From Priestia aryabhattai (lineage in GTDB: Bacteria; Bacillota; Bacilli; Bacillales; Bacillaceae_H), in NCBI RefSeq assembly GCF_023715685.1, contig NZ_JAMBOQ010000020.1:1-15846 (forward strand): 15,846 nt of DNA. Direction: 5' to 3'. Shown here piece after piece: positions 1 through 10,540 of the stretch (positions are counted from its first letter, which is position 1; every line of letters begins with the position of its first letter). The notes below the pieces were generated by a model. The model saw only the letters and a program-made list of their open reading frames with translations, ran no database searches and was not told the DNA's origin. Both the position numbers and the translations under genes were made by a program.

Positions 1-88
1 CCGTTCCCATACCGAACACGGAAGTTAAGCTCTTTAGCGCCAATGGTAGTTGGGACTTTGTCCCTGTGAGAGTAGGACGTTGCCAGGC
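1..88 (+). rRNA. rrf: 5S ribosomal RNA, 3' part (5' end outside window)
   Basis: The first 88 bases match the body and 3' end of a Bacillus-type 5S rRNA. Recognisable blocks are CCGTTCCCATACCGAACACG, GAAGTTAAGC and GTGAGAGTAGGACG, ending near TGCCAGGC. About 28 bases of the 5' end lie before the window. It is the last gene of an rRNA operon read rightward, because a T-rich terminator follows directly and no tRNA comes after it. The exact 3' end may differ by a base or two. Confidence 0.95.
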
Positions 89-94
89 TCTTGA

Positions 95-127
95 AAAAAG
101 ACTAGCTATTTTAGCTAGTCTTTTTTT
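95..127. terminator. Bidirectional terminator of the rRNA operon and yaaC
   Basis: A perfect stem pairs GACTAGCTA (100-108) with TAGCTAGTC (112-120) around a 3-base loop. A-rich bases lie on its left and a run of seven T on its right, so it can terminate in both directions. Rightward it ends the 5S transcript. Leftward it lies at the end of yaaC, whose TAG stop (complement of 115-117) is inside the right arm of the stem. Confidence 0.9.
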
Positions 128-1080
128 GTATGTTCATTTAAGTAACAAGAAATTAAGTAAGGAATCTTTTGAGCCGTAACCTCAAGGAACCTCAAGATAA
201 ATGGGTAATCTTTCGAAGAGTATGTATGCAGTAATTCATACCACCACTCTGTTTCATAACGTGAAATCATACTTAAATTATAAAGTAATAAGTAATGTGC
301 CAACATCTCAGGGAAATATAAACAGCTATCTTTTTCCAACGGTGCATGCAATGTGTTATCTTGGAAATTATACATAAAAGGTGAACAATTATATAAACAG
401 CTTAAAGGGTCAAGAATACATACCTGGTCTTCTGACAGAGACAAAGACAGATGGGAACGCTCTTTTAAAAATGAATAGAGCCTTTCATAATTCATATGAT
501 AACATTGTGTAACTTGTTCAGGAATAGGCAAAGAGCTGGCTGAAAGCGATCCAATAGTTGTTAAATGGGAAAATGATCTAGCACCTAAATTTGAAAATAA
601 TGGATCTAATTCAGGTATACACGACAACAGGTAATTCATTGTATATTTACTACCTTCAAGTTGTTTCACATGAAACAATTCTTCTCCTACTTGTGAAAAT
701 AAACCGCTTTTTTGGATCTTAACTTCATCATCTAAAAAATCATAACTTTGTTTTTTTCTTTTTCGTGTTGATACTCCATGTGCTAACACCGCTGTATTTT
801 CTGGATATACTGGGTTTTGTGTTAACAAACATGCTTTTAACAGCTGTGACATTCCATAAAATAATAAAACTGGTTGAACTGATACAGGAGATTGTGCCGC
901 AACTTGATAATAATTTTTACTGTGTTCCAAATAATAAATAAATGGGTAACTGTTTTTAAAGCTATGTTGCTCCGCATCGCTGTAATTCAATTTTTGATAG
1001 CGCTTTTTTAAAAAGTCTTGTACAAAAGGAACGGAGAAAAATAAATTGTAAGACGTCCAAACATCATTAAATTTATGCAA
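115..1080 (-). CDS. yaaC: YaaC family protein of unknown function
   Basis: This 321-residue protein resembles Bacillus YaaC (about 315 residues), recognised mainly from its place between a 5S rRNA gene and guaB and from its opposite strand to both. No biochemical function is established that I know of. I see no signal peptide, P-loop or clear nuclease or hydrolase motif. The protein is rich in Tyr, Leu and Phe, with a hydrophobic stretch around residues 70-85 and a basic segment HGVSTRKRKK around 102-111 that may be a conserved surface. Translation starts at TTG (complement of 1078-1080). An AAAGGTGA ribosome binding site lies about 6 bases upstream, and no better ATG is close. It is a single-gene unit, convergent with the rRNA operon and divergent from guaB. 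Its base composition looks more AT-rich than guaB. Confidence 0.8.
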   Translation of the reverse strand: MHKFNDVWTSYNLFFSVPFVQDFLKKRYQKLNYSDAEQHSFKNSYPFIYYLEHSKNYYQVAAQSPVSVQPVLLFYGMSQLLKACLLTQNPVYPENTAVLAHGVSTRKRKKQSYDFLDDEVKIQKSGLFSQVGEELFHVKQLEGSKYTMNYLLSCIPELDPLFSNLGARSFSHLTTIGSLSASSLPIPEQVTQCYHMNYERLYSFLKERSHLSLSLSEDQVCILDPLSCLYNCSPFMYNFQDNTLHAPLEKDSCLYFPEMLAHYLLLYNLSMISRYETEWWYELLHTYSSKDYPFILRFLEVTAQKIPYLISCYLNEHTKKD

Positions 1081-1130
1081 CTAAATCACCTTTTCTTTTT
1101 ATTAGAATTATCTGATATCTAGTGAAGTTA

Positions 1131-1159
1131 TTGACAGGTACATATCTGCTTGTTAATCT
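1131..1159 (+). promoter_or_regulatory. Likely sigma-A promoter of guaB
   Basis: A perfect -35 box TTGACA (1131-1136) is followed after 17 bases by TAATCT (1154-1159). The -10 box is weak, but a TG one base upstream (1151-1152) makes it an extended -10. Transcription would begin near 1166, giving a short leader before the guaB ribosome binding site. No riboswitch-sized structure fits in this gap. Confidence 0.6.
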
Positions 1160-1181
1160 ACTAATAATATTCTGTCGTTAA

Positions 1182-2663
<1,482 letters not shown>

Positions 2664-2676
2664 TCATGAATGTTTG

Positions 2677-2712
2677 AAAAACACGTTTCCCTAATAGGGA
2701 AACGTGTTTTTT
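2677..2712 (+). terminator. Rho-independent terminator of guaB
   Basis: AAACACGTTTCCC (2679-2691) pairs perfectly with GGGAAACGTGTTT (2697-2709) around the loop TAATA, and a T run follows. The stem begins 13 bases after the guaB stop codon. An open frame that could extend dacA upstream to 2670 crosses this hairpin, which argues against that extension. Confidence 0.93.
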
Positions 2713-2769
2713 ATGCCATTAATCATGAATGTAACAGTACTTCTTTATCTATTTTTTTAAATTTTAGTA

Positions 2770-2778
2770 TGATAAAAT
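2770..2778 (+). promoter_or_regulatory. Putative extended -10 promoter of dacA
   Basis: TG (2770-2771), one base, then TAAAAT (2773-2778) forms an extended -10 element about 35 bases before the dacA GTG. The -35 region (around 2749-2755) is AT-rich without a good TTGACA match. Transcription would begin near 2785. This is a reading of motifs only. Confidence 0.45.
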
Positions 2779-2813
2779 TACATTTATGTGAGTTTACGTT
2801 TGGAGGGTATAGA

Positions 2814-4169
2814 GTGAGAAACGCATTACAGAAACAATTAATTTGTGTCATTGCTGTTATGTTAATGGCCAGCGTATTTTTTGTCTCTACACAAGCATCA
2901 GCTGCTTCTAAAACAGATGATATTGGGGTTGAAGCAGATGCAGCCATTTTAGTAGAGGCAAGTACGGGGAAAGTGCTATACGGGAAAAATACGGATGCTT
3001 TATTAGGTATTGCAAGCATGACAAAAATGATGACGGAATACCTAGTATTAGAATCCATAAAAGATAAGAAATTATCTTGGGATCAACGTGTGCCAGTTAG
3101 TAAATATGCAGCTAAAATTTCTCAGGATTATGGATTATCAAATGTACCATTAATTGAAAACCAAAAATACACGGTAAAAGAATTATATGATGCCATGGCT
3201 ATTTATTCAGCTAATGGAGCTGCCATTACTTTAGCTGAAGCTGTTAGTGGTTCTGAAGAAGGTTTTATTAAGTTAATGAATAAAACGGCAAAAAAATTAA
3301 ATATGGGTGAATCAAAATTTGTCAATTCTACAGGTCTTTCTAATTCCTTGTTAAAAGGGATGTATCCAAAAGGAACGAAGGAAGAAGATGAGAACCTTCT
3401 ATCGGCTCGGGCAGTTGCTACTCTTGCTTATCACTTAATTCATGATTATCCAGAATCTTTGGAAGTAGCTAAAACTCCTTCTAAGATGTTTAGACAAGGA
3501 CAACAAGGCGAAACAAAAATGAACAATTGGAATAAGATGCTCCCTGGTTTTTCAGCTGCATACAGCGGCGTGGACGGCTTAAAAACTGGCCATACAGATT
3601 TTGCAGGTCAATGTTTCACTGGGACTGCAGAGCGTAACGGGGTAAGATACATAACAGTTGTAATGAATGCTAAGGAAAACGGCAAGTCTACGGAAGCTGC
3701 TCGTTTTTCCCAAACGAAAAAGATATTAGATTACGCTTTTAGTCATTTTCAGTTAAAAGAAGTAGTGCCTGCTAACGGCGAGATTAAAGGGCACGAAACA
3801 ATTGACATTGCTAAAGGAAAATCAAAAGAAGCTTCCGTTTCTCCAAAAGATTCGGTAAAGATTATTACCGAAAAAGGTCAAAAAGATCATACTAAAATCA
3901 ACTTTAAGTTAAACGATAAAGTTGTGAACGATCAAAAAGTTGTAGCTCCTATTAAAAAAGGAGAAATGGTTGCTTATGTTAGTGCAACAAACAGCAATCT
4001 CAAAGATCTAGGCTATGTAGGAGGCCAAACTACAGATAGCATGACGCCGGTTGTGACAAACGAATCTGTTGAAAAAGCTGGATGGTTCTCTCTAGCTACC
4101 CGCAGCATCGGTAACTTCTTTAGCAATATTTGGATGAATGCTGCAAATACAGTGAATAACTGGTTTTAA
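2814..4169 (+). CDS. dacA: D-alanyl-D-alanine carboxypeptidase (PBP5)
   Basis: This low-molecular-weight penicillin-binding protein trims the terminal D-Ala from peptidoglycan stem peptides outside the membrane. I place the start at GTG 2814, behind GGAGG (2802-2806), giving 451 residues. The longer in-frame ATG at 2670 lies before the guaB terminator and has no ribosome binding site. A signal peptide covers residues 1 to about 30 (hydrophobic core ICVIAVMLMASVFFV, then STQASA/A). The three active-site motifs are SMTK (S68, K71), SAN (S132, N134) and KTG (K257). A beta-rich domain follows. The last ~25 residues (GWFSLATRSIGNFFSNIW and on) form the amphipathic membrane anchor typical of PBP5. 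B. subtilis DacA has 443 residues. The gene stands alone between two terminators. Confidence 0.97.
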   Translation: MRNALQKQLICVIAVMLMASVFFVSTQASAASKTDDIGVEADAAILVEASTGKVLYGKNTDALLGIASMTKMMTEYLVLESIKDKKLSWDQRVPVSKYAAKISQDYGLSNVPLIENQKYTVKELYDAMAIYSANGAAITLAEAVSGSEEGFIKLMNKTAKKLNMGESKFVNSTGLSNSLLKGMYPKGTKEEDENLLSARAVATLAYHLIHDYPESLEVAKTPSKMFRQGQQGETKMNNWNKMLPGFSAAYSGVDGLKTGHTDFAGQCFTGTAERNGVRYITVVMNAKENGKSTEAARFSQTKKILDYAFSHFQLKEVVPANGEIKGHETIDIAKGKSKEASVSPKDSVKIITEKGQKDHTKINFKLNDKVVNDQKVVAPIKKGEMVAYVSATNSNLKDLGYVGGQTTDSMTPVVTNESVEKAGWFSLATRSIGNFFSNIWMNAANTVNNWF

Positions 4170-4187
4170 TGATAACTCAAGAGAAAG

Positions 4188-4218
4188 AAGAGATACTACA
4201 AGAGAGTATCTCTTTTTT
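4188..4218 (+). terminator. Rho-independent terminator of dacA
   Basis: AAGAGATACT (4188-4197) pairs with AGTATCTCTT (4205-4214) around a 7-base loop, followed by a run of T. It lies 18 bases after the dacA stop. Confidence 0.9.
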
Positions 4219-4284
4219 TATTTTTAGATTTGTTTCTATATAATCTATAAATTAGATAGGAATTTTCCGAAAAATGCGGTAGAA

Positions 4285-4313
4285 TAGACACTAAGTTTTG
4301 AATTTTGTATATA
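4285..4313 (+). promoter_or_regulatory. Likely sigma-A promoter of pdxST
   Basis: TAGACA (4285-4290), 17 bases, then TATATA (4308-4313) gives the best -35/-10 pair in the gap after the dacA terminator, with initiation near 4320. An alternative -10, TAGAAT at 4280-4285, lacks a matching -35. A small inverted repeat ATCTA/TAGAT sits upstream around 4243-4257; I assign it no role. Confidence 0.5.
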
Positions 4314-4358
4314 CACTAAAAATTATTGTGAAACACTTGATACAGGAGGAAGACAAAC

Positions 4359-5246
4359 ATGAATAACATTACAGGTACTGATCGTGTAAAACGAGGAATG
4401 GCGGAAATGCAAAAAGGTGGCGTTATCATGGACGTTATCAATGCAGAACAAGCAAAAATTGCAGAAGCAGCAGGTGCTGTTGCCGTTATGGCATTAGAGC
4501 GTGTTCCAGCTGATATCCGTGCAGCAGGCGGCGTGTCTCGTATGGCAGACCCAACAATTGTTGAAGAAGTGATGAATGCTGTGTCCATTCCAGTTATGGC
4601 AAAAGCTCGTATTGGCCATATTGTTGAAGCACGCGTGCTAGAAGCGATGGGGGTAGACTACATCGATGAAAGTGAAGTGTTGACTCCAGCTGATGAGGAG
4701 TTTCATTTAAATAAAAATACATTTACGGTTCCATTTGTGTGCGGTTGTCGTGATCTTGGCGAAGCATCTCGTCGTATTGCTGAAGGAGCAGCAATGCTTC
4801 GTACAAAAGGCGAACCAGGGACAGGAAACATCGTGGAAGCAGTGCGTCATATGCGCCAAGTAAACGCTCAAGTACGTAAAGTTGTGGGCATGGACGAAGA
4901 TGAGTTAATGACAGAGGCAAAACTATTAGGTGCGCCTTATGAGTTATTACTGCAAATTAAACGTGAAGGCCGCTTACCGGTTGTAAACTTTGCAGCAGGC
5001 GGTGTAGCAACACCAGCTGATGCCGCGTTAATGATGCAACTTGGAGCAGACGGTGTGTTCGTTGGTTCAGGAATCTTTAAATCAGACAACCCTGAAAAAT
5101 TTGCTCGTGCAATCGTCGAAGCAACAACACATTATCAAGACTATGAACTCATTGCAAACTTGTCAAAAGGATTAGGAAGTGCAATGAAAGGGATTGAAAT
5201 TTCATCATTATTACCAGAAAACCGCATGCAAGAGCGTGGGTGGTAA
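4359..5246 (+). CDS. pdxS: Pyridoxal 5'-phosphate synthase, PdxS subunit
   Basis: PdxS (also YaaD, Pdx1) condenses ribose 5-phosphate, glyceraldehyde 3-phosphate and ammonia into pyridoxal 5'-phosphate. It acts as a cytoplasmic (beta/alpha)8 barrel that forms a dodecamer and binds PdxT. The 295-residue product is nearly identical by eye to the B. subtilis protein (294), with one extra residue near the N-terminus. The two Schiff-base lysines appear at K82 (in VMAKARIGH) and K150 (in [11 protein letters not shown]), matching K81 and K149. Phosphate-binding loops around [14 protein letters not shown] and GVFVGSGIF are intact, and the C-terminus ends [12 protein letters not shown]. The ATG follows AGGAGGA. 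pdxT begins 21 bases downstream, so the two subunits are co-transcribed. Confidence 0.98.
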   Translation: MNNITGTDRVKRGMAEMQKGGVIMDVINAEQAKIAEAAGAVAVMALERVPADIRAAGGVSRMADPTIVEEVMNAVSIPVMAKARIGHIVEARVLEAMGVDYIDESEVLTPADEEFHLNKNTFTVPFVCGCRDLGEASRRIAEGAAMLRTKGEPGTGNIVEAVRHMRQVNAQVRKVVGMDEDELMTEAKLLGAPYELLLQIKREGRLPVVNFAAGGVATPADAALMMQLGADGVFVGSGIFKSDNPEKFARAIVEATTHYQDYELIANLSKGLGSAMKGIEISSLLPENRMQERGW

Positions 5247-5267
5247 TTTAAAGGGAGTTTTGACAAA

Positions 5268-5855
5268 ATGGTAAAAGTAGGCGTATTAGGGTTACAAGGT
5301 GCCTTTCGCGAGCATGCACAAGCATTAGAAGCAGCAGGCGCCGAAGCCATTATCATTAAAAAAGTTGAACAGCTAGATAAAGTAGATGGTTTAATCCTAC
5401 CGGGCGGCGAAAGCACAGCGATGCGTCGTCTGATCGACAAGTATGACTTTATGGAACCTCTTCGCCAGTTTGCACAAGCAGGTAAACCGGTGTTTGGTAC
5501 GTGTGCGGGTTTAATTTTACTTGCAGGACAAGTCGTTGACCGTGAAGAGCCCCATTTAGGTGTTATGGATATTACGGTAGCTCGCAACTCATTTGGGCGT
5601 CAACGGGATAGCTTTGAAGCTGCCCTAAACATTAAAGATATTGGTGAAGATTTTATAGGCGTATTTATCCGTGCTCCGCATATTGTGGAAGTAGGAGAAA
5701 ACGTTGAAGTCTTAGCAATGCATAACGACCGAATTGTTGCAGCGAGACAAGGTCAATTCTTGGGGTGTTCGTTTCATCCAGAATTAACAGATGATGCTCG
5801 AATGGCTCAGTATTTTGTAGCAATGGTTGAAGAAGCTTCAAAAAAACCTGTATAA
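5268..5855 (+). CDS. pdxT: Pyridoxal 5'-phosphate synthase, glutaminase subunit PdxT
   Basis: PdxT (YaaE, Pdx2) hydrolyses glutamine and channels the ammonia to PdxS. The 195-residue protein is a class I glutamine amidotransferase. GLQGAFREH lies near the N-terminus and [10 protein letters not shown] forms the oxyanion region. The nucleophile is C79 in [10 protein letters not shown], and H170 and E172 in SFHPELTDD complete the triad. A GGGAG ribosome binding site precedes the ATG. I see no obvious hairpin terminator before the serS leader, so some read-through into serS is possible. Confidence 0.97.
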   Translation: MVKVGVLGLQGAFREHAQALEAAGAEAIIIKKVEQLDKVDGLILPGGESTAMRRLIDKYDFMEPLRQFAQAGKPVFGTCAGLILLAGQVVDREEPHLGVMDITVARNSFGRQRDSFEAALNIKDIGEDFIGVFIRAPHIVEVGENVEVLAMHNDRIVAARQGQFLGCSFHPELTDDARMAQYFVAMVEEASKKPV

Positions 5856-5909
5856 ATGAATTGCATCTTGTAAAGACTTGTAGTACATTATGATTATTAA
5901 AAATGATAT

Positions 5910-5918
5910 TGGTATAAA
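5910..5918 (+). promoter_or_regulatory. Putative extended -10 promoter of the serS leader
   Basis: TG (5910-5911), one base, then TATAAA (5913-5918) would start RNA near 5924-5925, where the T-box stem I begins. The -35 region around 5889-5895 is a poor match. A second candidate, TTGCAT (5861-5866) with TACATT (5884-5889) at 17 bases, would give a longer leader. Confidence 0.45.
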
Positions 5919-5923
5919 GCGTT

Positions 5924-7455
<1,532 letters not shown>

Positions 7456-7461
7456 AAGTAG

Positions 7462-7499
7462 AAGATGTTCATTAAGGTAATTCTTAATGAGCATCTTTT
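7462..7499 (+). terminator. Probable terminator of serS
   Basis: AAGATGTTCATTAAG (7462-7476) pairs with CTTAATGAGCATCTT (7483-7497) over 15 positions including one G-T wobble. The T tail is only four bases before a G, so termination may be incomplete and allow some transcription into the tRNA gene. Confidence 0.7.
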
Positions 7500-7519
7500 G
7501 AAAAAAATTAATAAAAGAG

Positions 7520-7548
7520 TTGACTTCACGATTTGTATATGATAAATT
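7520..7548 (+). promoter_or_regulatory. Likely promoter of tRNA-Ser
   Basis: TTGACT (7520-7525), 17 bases, then TAAATT (7543-7548) would start RNA about 8-9 bases before the mature tRNA. The -35 is strong and the -10 moderate. Confidence 0.6.
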
Positions 7549-7563
7549 AATACTTGTCGATAC

Positions 7564-7656
7564 GGAGGAATACCCAAGTCCGGCTGAAGGGATCGGTCTT
7601 GAAAACCGACAGGGGTGTTAAAGCCCGCGGGGGTTCGAATCCCTCTTCCTCCGCCA
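7564..7656 (+). tRNA. tRNA-Ser, anticodon UGA
   Basis: The 93-base gene encodes its own CCA end. The acceptor arm GGAGGAA pairs with TTCCTCC, and G is the discriminator base. The anticodon arm is TCGGT-CTTGAAA-ACCGA with anticodon TGA at 7600-7602, reading UCA and other UCN codons by wobble. A long class II variable arm (about 7612-7629) and the GGTTCGAAT T-loop are present. It sits directly after serS, as in B. subtilis. The terminator at 7705-7733 ends the transcript. Confidence 0.96.
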
Positions 7657-7704
7657 TATTTGACTTATAATGCAATTAACATAGCGCGATAAATTGGAGA
7701 TTGG

Positions 7705-7736
7705 AAAACCGTTACTTATAAGTAACGGTTTTTTAT
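7705..7736 (+). terminator. Terminator of tRNA-Ser
   Basis: AAAACCGTTACTT (7705-7717) pairs perfectly with AAGTAACGGTTTT (ending 7732) around a short ATA loop, followed by T. Confidence 0.92.
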
Positions 7737-7741
7737 TTGTT

Positions 7742-7778
7742 AAAAATGCCGCTTTAATAGATAAAGCGGCATTTTTTT
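7742..7778. terminator. Bidirectional terminator at the end of dck
   Basis: AAAAATGCCGCTTTA (7742-7756) pairs with TAAAGCGGCATTTTT (7762-7776). A and T flanks on both sides suit termination both ways. The dck TAA stop (complement of 7777-7779) abuts the right arm, so it mainly ends the leftward dgk-dck transcript. It also backs up the tRNA terminator on the other strand. Confidence 0.9.
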
Positions 7779-8457
7779 ATAGATGACGACGTTTTAACTT
7801 TTCATTATGTTGTAAAAAGCGACCAACTTTTTCAACAATTGATTCAATTGAATCAGGATCCTTGATAAGGTCATATTCTCTAATATCTAAACGAAGAATA
7901 GGGCAAGCCGTAAAGTTATTAATCCAATCTTCATATCGGGCGTGCATCTCTTTCCAATAATCAAGCGGCGTTTGTTGTTCCATTGGTCGCCCTCTTTCTT
8001 GAATGCGGTCTACAATATCTTCAAAGCTGCCCTCTAAATAAATTAGTAGGTCCGGATGAGGGAAATATGGAGTCATAACCATTGCATCGAACAAACTTGT
8101 ATATGTCTCATAGTCTACTTTGGACATAGTTCCTTTTTCAAAATGCATCTTAGCAAAGATACCAGTATCTTCGTAAATAGATCTGTCTTGGATGAAGCCG
8201 CCGCCATACTCAAAAATTTTCTTTTGTTCTTTAAAGCGTTCCGCTAGAAAATATACTTGTAGGTGAAAGCTCCAACGTTCAAAATCCCCATAAAATTTGT
8301 CTAGGTAAGGGTTGGAATCTACTTTTTCAAACGATGTGCGAAATTGGAGAGCATCAGCCAATGATTGAGTCATCGTAGATTTCCCAACTCCAACTGTACC
8401 CGCTATCGTCAACACAGCATCATTAGGAATGTTGTATTTCGATCGTAAGTTTATCAT
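7777..8457 (-). CDS. dck: Deoxyadenosine/deoxycytidine kinase
   Basis: This cytoplasmic salvage enzyme phosphorylates deoxyadenosine and deoxycytidine. The 226-residue protein has the P-loop GTVGVGKS (20-27), the family DRS motif (91-93, in IQDRSIYEDTGIF), and an arginine-rich LID segment QERGRPMEQ around residues 153-161. It pairs with dgk upstream. The dgk stop and dck start share one base in TAATG, and a GGAG ribosome binding site lies within the last dgk codons, so the two are translationally coupled. Paired kinases of this kind supply all purine deoxynucleoside monophosphates plus dCMP in Bacillus. The name rests on family motifs and order; substrate preference is from the B. subtilis counterpart. 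Confidence 0.93.
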   Translation of the reverse strand: MINLRSKYNIPNDAVLTIAGTVGVGKSTMTQSLADALQFRTSFEKVDSNPYLDKFYGDFERWSFHLQVYFLAERFKEQKKIFEYGGGFIQDRSIYEDTGIFAKMHFEKGTMSKVDYETYTSLFDAMVMTPYFPHPDLLIYLEGSFEDIVDRIQERGRPMEQQTPLDYWKEMHARYEDWINNFTACPILRLDIREYDLIKDPDSIESIVEKVGRFLQHNEKLKRRHL

Positions 8458-9092
8458 TACATACTCCTTTTTAACATACTCTCTTGAACCTCTGATAAGA
8501 TTCTATTTAAGTGTTGTTTATTTTGTACAAAATCTATTTCATCACCGTTGTAACGCAAAATAGTTACATTAGGGTTATTTTGTTCAAACGCCGTCATAGC
8601 TTTTTCATAATCATCACTTAGCCTCGCAAGGTAATGAGGATCGATGTTTCGTTCAATTTCTCTTCCTCGCATTTTAATGCGCTTTAACAAAGTATCTAAA
8701 CTTGCATTTAAATAAATAATAATATTCGGAGCTGGCATATCAGCCGTTAAGATGTGGAAAATTTGTACATACTTTTTATACTGTTCATCTTTTAACGTTT
8801 GCTCAGCGAAAATCATGTTTTTCATAATATGATAATCTGCTACAACAGGTTTTTTATAAGATAAGAACCCTTTTTGAATATCCTCCAACTGCTTGTATCG
8901 ATTGCATAGAAAAAACATTTCTGTTTGAAAACTCCACTCTTCGATGTTCTCATAAAATTTCCCGAGAAATGGATTTTCATCTACGATTTCTTTTAAAAGT
9001 TCGAATTGAAATGCTTGCGCAATCTCTTTAGCTAAAGAGGTTTTTCCGACACCGATGGGTCCTTCTACTGAAATAAAAGGTGTGCCTTGCAT
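8457..9092 (-). CDS. dgk: Deoxyguanosine kinase
   Basis: The 211-residue product phosphorylates deoxyguanosine. The P-loop GPIGVGKT is at residues 11-18. Where dck has DRS, this protein has ADYH (85-88), a difference that in my view marks the dGK branch. A LID-like MRGREIER lies further on. The ATG at 9092 follows GGAGG with 7 bases of spacing on the minus strand. It is first in the dgk-dck pair. Upstream, the minus strand carries TGTTAAAAT, an extended -10 candidate. Close sequence similarity to dck suggests the pair arose by duplication. Confidence 0.92.
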   Translation of the reverse strand: MQGTPFISVEGPIGVGKTSLAKEIAQAFQFELLKEIVDENPFLGKFYENIEEWSFQTEMFFLCNRYKQLEDIQKGFLSYKKPVVADYHIMKNMIFAEQTLKDEQYKKYVQIFHILTADMPAPNIIIYLNASLDTLLKRIKMRGREIERNIDPHYLARLSDDYEKAMTAFEQNNPNVTILRYNGDEIDFVQNKQHLNRILSEVQESMLKRSM

Positions 9093-9141
9093 TCATTTGC
9101 CTCCTTCATGACCACTCGTTCAAAAAAAACAGACAAAAAAT

Positions 9142-9150
9142 ATTTTAACA
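9142..9150 (-). promoter_or_regulatory. Putative extended -10 promoter of dgk-dck
   Basis: On the minus strand TG, one base and TAAAAT (complement of 9142-9150) lies about 50 bases before the dgk start. No convincing -35 is seen. The rest of the dgk-sleL gap (9093-9198) is A-rich with no other structure noticed. Confidence 0.4.
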
Positions 9151-9198
9151 TAGAGAAGGAGAATAAGGGGAAAAGAAATTTCTTTCAGCAAGAAGAAT

Positions 9199-9230
9199 AA
9201 CAAAAAGCCTACTGTTAACAGTAAGCTTTC
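9199..9230 (-). terminator. Terminator of sleL
   Basis: Read leftward, AAAGCTTACTG and CAGTAGGCTTT form a stem with a TTAA loop (complement of about 9203-9228), followed by a T-rich tail. The core TACTGTTAACAGTA is a perfect palindrome. It lies a few bases after the sleL stop codon. Confidence 0.85.
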
Positions 9231-9235
9231 CCTAT

Positions 9236-10537
9236 TTATTGCTGTGTCAGTCTTTTTGTAATTTTGAAGTTGTCTTCAATCAAGAGCCAGTTTTGCGGGA
9301 AATCTAAGCCTAGTTTCCAGTAGGCCATTCCTCTAAGTTTTAATTCTTTAATTAAATCAAACTTGGCTTGAATAGACCTAGCGTCTTCAAACCATACTTC
9401 GTGGGTACGCTGCTGTTCATCTTTATACCGGAAGAAAGGAGCTTGTGCTTTATTGTCGTATTGAATAGCTACTTTATATCGAGCTGCCAACTCAATAGCT
9501 CGTTGAGGACTAATAGCTTTGGCATATTCTCCTCCTGGCTTGTAAGGAAGTGTCCAATCGTAACCGTATAGGTTTTGGCCCATGATAATTTTTGAACTAG
9601 GTATTTCAGATACTGCATATTCTAGAACATCACGTACGGGACCAATAGGAGAAACGGCCATGGGAGGCCCGCCGCTATATCCCCATTCATATGTCATCGG
9701 AACAACGAAGTTAGCAATCTCTCCAATGGCTTTATAATCATGTGCTTCATACCATTTGCCTTTTTGATCCCGACTTGTCTTCGGAGCTAAAGCGACAGAC
9801 ATAAGAAGTTGCTCATCTTGAAGACGCTTTTTTGCTTTCTGTAAAAAAGCAATATAGGCTTCTTTATCTGCCGGACGCAAAAATTCGAAGTCAAAGTGAA
9901 TGTCTCTGAAACTTTGTTCTTTCGCTGCTTTTACAATATTGTTTAAGAGCGTATCTTGAACGTCTTTATTATTTAAAATTGCTCGGCCGACTTCGTCACT
10001 GAATGCGCCATTTTCAATATTAGCTAATACCATTAAGAAAATAACGTCATTTTCTTTAGCAATAGAACCTAAATTATTGAGTGGAGGTGCCTTTAGCGAA
10101 CCGTCTTTTTGCACTTCGAAGTTCGCTGGTCCGAGATAGGTAAGGTATTTTGCATTTTGATTAATCATTTCTTCTGTTTGAGGCGTGATTTTTCGATTGC
10201 TTGTTTCAACATACCCTAAAAACTCACCGTTTCTTTTGTTTGGGGAAGGAGGAATTAAAATGCGGCGGCCAGGTGTTAAGGGTGCTGTAACTGAAACATT
10301 GTTTGCATTGGCAATAGCCTGATAGCTAACGCCTAATTTTCTTCCTATCTTCCATATAGTGTCCCCAGATTTTACTGTGTAGTAAGTACCATTGATTGGA
10401 ATAACCATAGATTGGCCGATGACGAGTTGATTTGGATTAGGTAATTCATTTGCTCTTATAATTTTTCCTGCTTCAATGCGAAACTGTTTTGCAATACTAT
10501 ATATACTGTCTCCTGCTTTAACAGTGTAAATTTGCAT
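9236..10537 (-). CDS. sleL: Spore cortex-lytic glycosidase SleL/YaaH (LysM-GH18)
   Basis: This spore enzyme acts on cortex peptidoglycan during germination. B. subtilis YaaH has 427 residues; this one has 433 from the chosen start. Two LysM domains (about residues 2-47 and 51-97, each with a YTV-K-GD-I pattern) bind peptidoglycan and the spore. A glycoside hydrolase 18 barrel covers about 105-433, with the catalytic DIHFDFE motif (D212, D216, E218). I choose ATG 10537 because TGGAGG lies 9 bases before it. An in-frame ATG at 10576 would add 13 residues but lies inside the yaaI terminator without a ribosome binding site. There is no Sec signal peptide, typical of proteins loaded in the mother cell. 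The family is sigma-E controlled; I found a CATATGAT box but no good -35. Confidence 0.93.
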   Translation of the reverse strand: MQIYTVKAGDSIYSIAKQFRIEAGKIIRANELPNPNQLVIGQSMVIPINGTYYTVKSGDTIWKIGRKLGVSYQAIANANNVSVTAPLTPGRRILIPPSPNKRNGEFLGYVETSNRKITPQTEEMINQNAKYLTYLGPANFEVQKDGSLKAPPLNNLGSIAKENDVIFLMVLANIENGAFSDEVGRAILNNKDVQDTLLNNIVKAAKEQSFRDIHFDFEFLRPADKEAYIAFLQKAKKRLQDEQLLMSVALAPKTSRDQKGKWYEAHDYKAIGEIANFVVPMTYEWGYSGGPPMAVSPIGPVRDVLEYAVSEIPSSKIIMGQNLYGYDWTLPYKPGGEYAKAISPQRAIELAARYKVAIQYDNKAQAPFFRYKDEQQRTHEVWFEDARSIQAKFDLIKELKLRGMAYWKLGLDFPQNWLLIEDNFKITKRLTQQ

Positions 10538-10540
10538 AAT

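Noticed and set aside
2723..3058. Minus-strand open frame over the dacA start
   Set aside because: It is a shadow of dacA on the opposite strand and lacks a ribosome binding site and recognisable protein features.
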